From: an uncultured Collinsella sp.
Lineage (GTDB): Bacteria > Actinomycetota > Coriobacteriia > Coriobacteriales > Coriobacteriaceae
Assembly (NCBI GenBank): GCA_900545745.1
Contig: URAD01000034.1
Coordinates: 1-14,871, forward strand
Direction of reading: 5' to 3'
Length of the DNA: 14,871 nucleotides
Shown here: positions 12,952-14,871 of the stretch, piece after piece
Layout of the letters: each line of letters begins with the position of its first letter
Numbering within the stretch: the stretch's first letter is position 1
Notes under the pieces: model-generated
What the model saw: the letters and a program-made list of their open reading frames with translations, nothing else
Database searches by the model: none
Told to the model about the DNA's origin: nothing
Position numbers and translations under genes: made by a program

Positions 12952-14709
12952 TTACTCCTCGGAGCCCTCGTCGCGCTTACGACTACGGATAAGGTGCGCC
13001 ACGCCAATGCACAGCACCGCGCCGCCAGCGATCCAAGTGAAGGTCACGCCGTTAAGACCGGTGAGCGGTAGGTTGGAGCCCTTCTTGTCGACAATAGTGA
13101 AGCTGAGCTTGCCAACCTCAGCCGTTAGGGTACCATCCTTGACAACATCTTGACCAGCATCAATGGTAGAACCACTAGGCGTCACATCCTGACCGGCCTG
13201 ATTGAGCGTACGTTTGATGGTAAAAGTTACGCCATCCTTGGCAGAATTGTTGTACCCAGGTGCCGGAGTGACCTCTTTGAGGATGTAGGTGCCCTCATCG
13301 AGACCGACAACGTTAATCTTGCCGTTGTTATCCGTGGTAAGCTCTACCACTTCGCCCTCGTTGTGCTTAACGCCCCTAGCGTCGATGTACTTGTTTTCGG
13401 TGGTATCGCCATTCTTCTCCTGCAGGGTGAATTTAACCCCCGACAGAGTCGGGTTTTTGCCATCAACAGTGTCACTGCCGACCTTGGTAACGTCGATACC
13501 GTAGGTATAGTCGTAGGCGGGATGGACGACCGTGTCGCCAGTACCCTCGATGTGTGGGTTGTTGGAATAGGTCAGCTTGACATTGTTCACCTGGGCCTTG
13601 CCGAGCATATCCGCTGTAATCTTACCAGCAACCAGTTTTGCCTCATAGTTCACATAGACTGTCGAACTACCGTCAACGGTGATGGGACTGCCATTCGTGT
13701 CCTTTGCCTCTTTAAGATTTTCGAAGGAAACTTTGAGCGTATTCGTGCTTTTCCCCGGGACATAGGTCGCACTGTAGCAATCGGATTTAACGACCGATTC
13801 ACCAATCTTGACTACAACGTCCGGCTTTCCGTCCTCGCCGAGCACCGGCTCCATCGTGGTGGGAAGCTCATCGGTGAAAGTGTAGCTGTACTTATCGTAC
13901 GTATTGATGTTGCTGGCAACAGTGCCGGCAAGCTGGTATCCAACCGGCTGATCAGAGGCAGAGTCGGCGGCCTTGTTAGGATTGGTAAACACATCGGTAC
14001 CAAACGTGCTACCGTGCTTGTCGTCCCTGACGGCCTTGGTCACAGTGGGGACGTTCTTCTTGGGGGTCACATTGACGTCCGAGCCACCGACGATGGTGAA
14101 AATCGGCGAAGTATATGCGTCAGTATTGCCCGCAGCAGCGCTGCTCGTACCGAGCGCATCGGTCACGAAAAGCCAGTAGCCATGGTCCAGATTCTCAAAG
14201 GTGCCCTTGCTGGAATTGCTCGGATTTGTCCAAGTGAGCGTCTTACCCTCCTCCAAGGCCTTGGCAATCAAGTCCAGAGTTGTGCCAGCATCAACCGCCG
14301 TAGCCTTTCCATGATTAGAGCCCTGAGTCCTGCTGATGAACTCCGCCCACTCCTGAGCGTCGGCATCCGGACTGGGCGCCCCATCCTTACCGGCGAGCGC
14401 AGTCCTCACAATGCTTTTCACGTCACCCGACGCCCACTTAATATCGGAAAGAGTCTTAGTGACTGAATCGTCCCAGGTTCCATCGGTCTTCTTATCCTGC
14501 GTAACCTTTGCGGCAAAGATCTGAATGCCCTTGAAAGATGTGCCGGCATATTCATTGTCAGTGATAGCCACCTTGCCCTTTTCAGTGGCCACCGTCGGCG
14601 TGCCCTCAGCAAACGCCATCGTCACAGGTACCATCACGCCACCAAAGCTCAATACTGCGGTGAGGCCTGCCGTCACTGCTAAGCGGGCGATGTTTTTGGT
14701 TGTCTTCAT
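12952..14709 (-). CDS. Sortase-anchored fimbrial (pilin) subunit
   Basis: A 585-aa surface protein with a Gram-positive pilin layout. It has a signal peptide (basic MKTTK, hydrophobic 8-33, cleavage near AFA-E at 34/35) and an N-domain to about 210. A lysine-bearing VNVTPKKN stretch at 212-219 sits where pilins carry their polymerising lysine motif. A middle domain spans about 220-400, and a C-terminal Cna-B/SpaA-like domain contains the E-box YILKEVTPAPGY at 475-486 (Glu479). The sorting signal is LPLTG at 547-551, followed by a hydrophobic span (553-573) and RSRKR. A class C sortase would polymerise it, but none is visible; it may lie beyond 14871. The ATG at 14709 follows AGAGGT. The pilin motif lacks the usual aromatic, so polymer-forming ability is probable, not proven. 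Confidence 0.9.
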   Translation of the reverse strand: MKTTKNIARLAVTAGLTAVLSFGGVMVPVTMAFAEGTPTVATEKGKVAITDNEYAGTSFKGIQIFAAKVTQDKKTDGTWDDSVTKTLSDIKWASGDVKSIVRTALAGKDGAPSPDADAQEWAEFISRTQGSNHGKATAVDAGTTLDLIAKALEEGKTLTWTNPSNSSKGTFENLDHGYWLFVTDALGTSSAAAGNTDAYTSPIFTIVGGSDVNVTPKKNVPTVTKAVRDDKHGSTFGTDVFTNPNKAADSASDQPVGYQLAGTVASNINTYDKYSYTFTDELPTTMEPVLGEDGKPDVVVKIGESVVKSDCYSATYVPGKSTNTLKVSFENLKEAKDTNGSPITVDGSSTVYVNYEAKLVAGKITADMLGKAQVNNVKLTYSNNPHIEGTGDTVVHPAYDYTYGIDVTKVGSDTVDGKNPTLSGVKFTLQEKNGDTTENKYIDARGVKHNEGEVVELTTDNNGKINVVGLDEGTYILKEVTPAPGYNNSAKDGVTFTIKRTLNQAGQDVTPSGSTIDAGQDVVKDGTLTAEVGKLSFTIVDKKGSNLPLTGLNGVTFTWIAGGAVLCIGVAHLIRSRKRDEGSEE

Positions 14710-14715
14710 GTTTGG

Positions 14716-14732
14716 ACCTCTTTCTTGGAGGT
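14716..14732 (-). promoter_or_regulatory. Hairpin that encloses the pilin ribosome-binding site
   Basis: On the minus strand ACCTC (14728-14732) can pair with GAGGT (14716-14720), the ribosome-binding sequence of the pilin gene, with a 7-nt loop. Pairing would hide the site. The stem is only 5 bp, so its importance is uncertain. Confidence 0.35.
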
Positions 14733-14762
14733 TGCTTTAAAACTTATCGATGCCAAAAGTCG

Positions 14763-14843
14763 GCAGGTTGTATCCCTGCGTCCAAAATCGCTACGGAGGC
14801 AGTACGCCACTGAGCAAGGGGGGTGTTCCTATAGTTTTGTCAA
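14763..14843 (-). promoter_or_regulatory. Upstream region of the pilin gene
   Basis: A consensus TTGACA (14838-14843) occurs on the minus strand, but no -10 follows at 16-18 nt; the expected place is a run of six C (14818-14823). A small GCAGG/CCTGC dyad (14763-14767 with 14775-14779) lies nearer the gene. I cannot assign a promoter with confidence. Confidence 0.25.
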
Positions 14844-14871
14844 CTGGGCAATGCTGTTTTCGAGATTGAAT

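Noticed and set aside
13150..14466. Plus-strand open frame opposite the pilin gene
   Set aside because: The pilin has signal peptide, E-box and LPLTG signal in the correct order. The opposite frame has none and no start signal.

Overview
The window looks like a chromosomal segment of a high-GC Actinomycetota, most likely class Coriobacteriia and probably Collinsella. This is inferred from protein character, GC-rich codon use, the order rpsF-ssb-rpsR-rplI-dnaB-purA-purD, and an LPXTG-type fimbrial subunit. It cannot be proven without a database search. Most of it is housekeeping DNA. I found no CRISPR array, prophage, transposase gene or defence cassette.

Left part (46-9756), all on the minus strand, so it is read right to left. 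A ribosomal/single-strand-binding operon (rpsF, ssb, rpsR, rplI) starts from a promoter near 9828-9856 and ends at a strong intrinsic terminator (7997-8033). It is followed by dnaB (replicative helicase), purA and purD (purine synthesis), an ADP-ribose-type Nudix hydrolase, an ABC exporter half-molecule, and a single-pass membrane protein of unknown function that ends at a perfect hairpin terminator at the left edge. Hairpins or promoter-like elements lie in the dnaB-purA, purA-purD and Nudix-ABC spacers. The run is therefore probably several overlapping transcription units rather than one operon. Positions 1-45 hold nothing I recognise.

Middle (9757-10860) is non-coding apart from two plus-strand tRNA-Ser genes (GGA and CGA), each followed by its own terminator. 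The roughly 500 bp between rpsF and the first tRNA carries the rpsF promoter and leader hairpin, a short tandem repeat and one DnaA-box-like 9-mer. Past the second tRNA lies the most curious stretch of the window. It is a 25-nt inverted copy of the tRNA-Ser(CGA) 3' end followed by three tight hairpins, and resembles a tRNA-derived palindromic repeat or the scar of an integration.

Right part (10861-14709). Two plus-strand genes encode a TRIC/UPF0126-type membrane protein and a secreted beta-solenoid (bactofilin-like) domain joined to a multi-pass membrane anchor. A REP-like tandem palindrome and a bidirectional terminator separate them from a convergent minus-strand gene for a sortase-anchored, E-box-containing pilin. 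No sortase or companion pilin is in view; any would have to lie beyond the right edge.

Several start codons were re-chosen from ribosome-binding sites: TTG for purD and for the TRIC gene, and internal ATGs for the Nudix gene, dnaB, rpsR, rpsF and the beta-solenoid gene.
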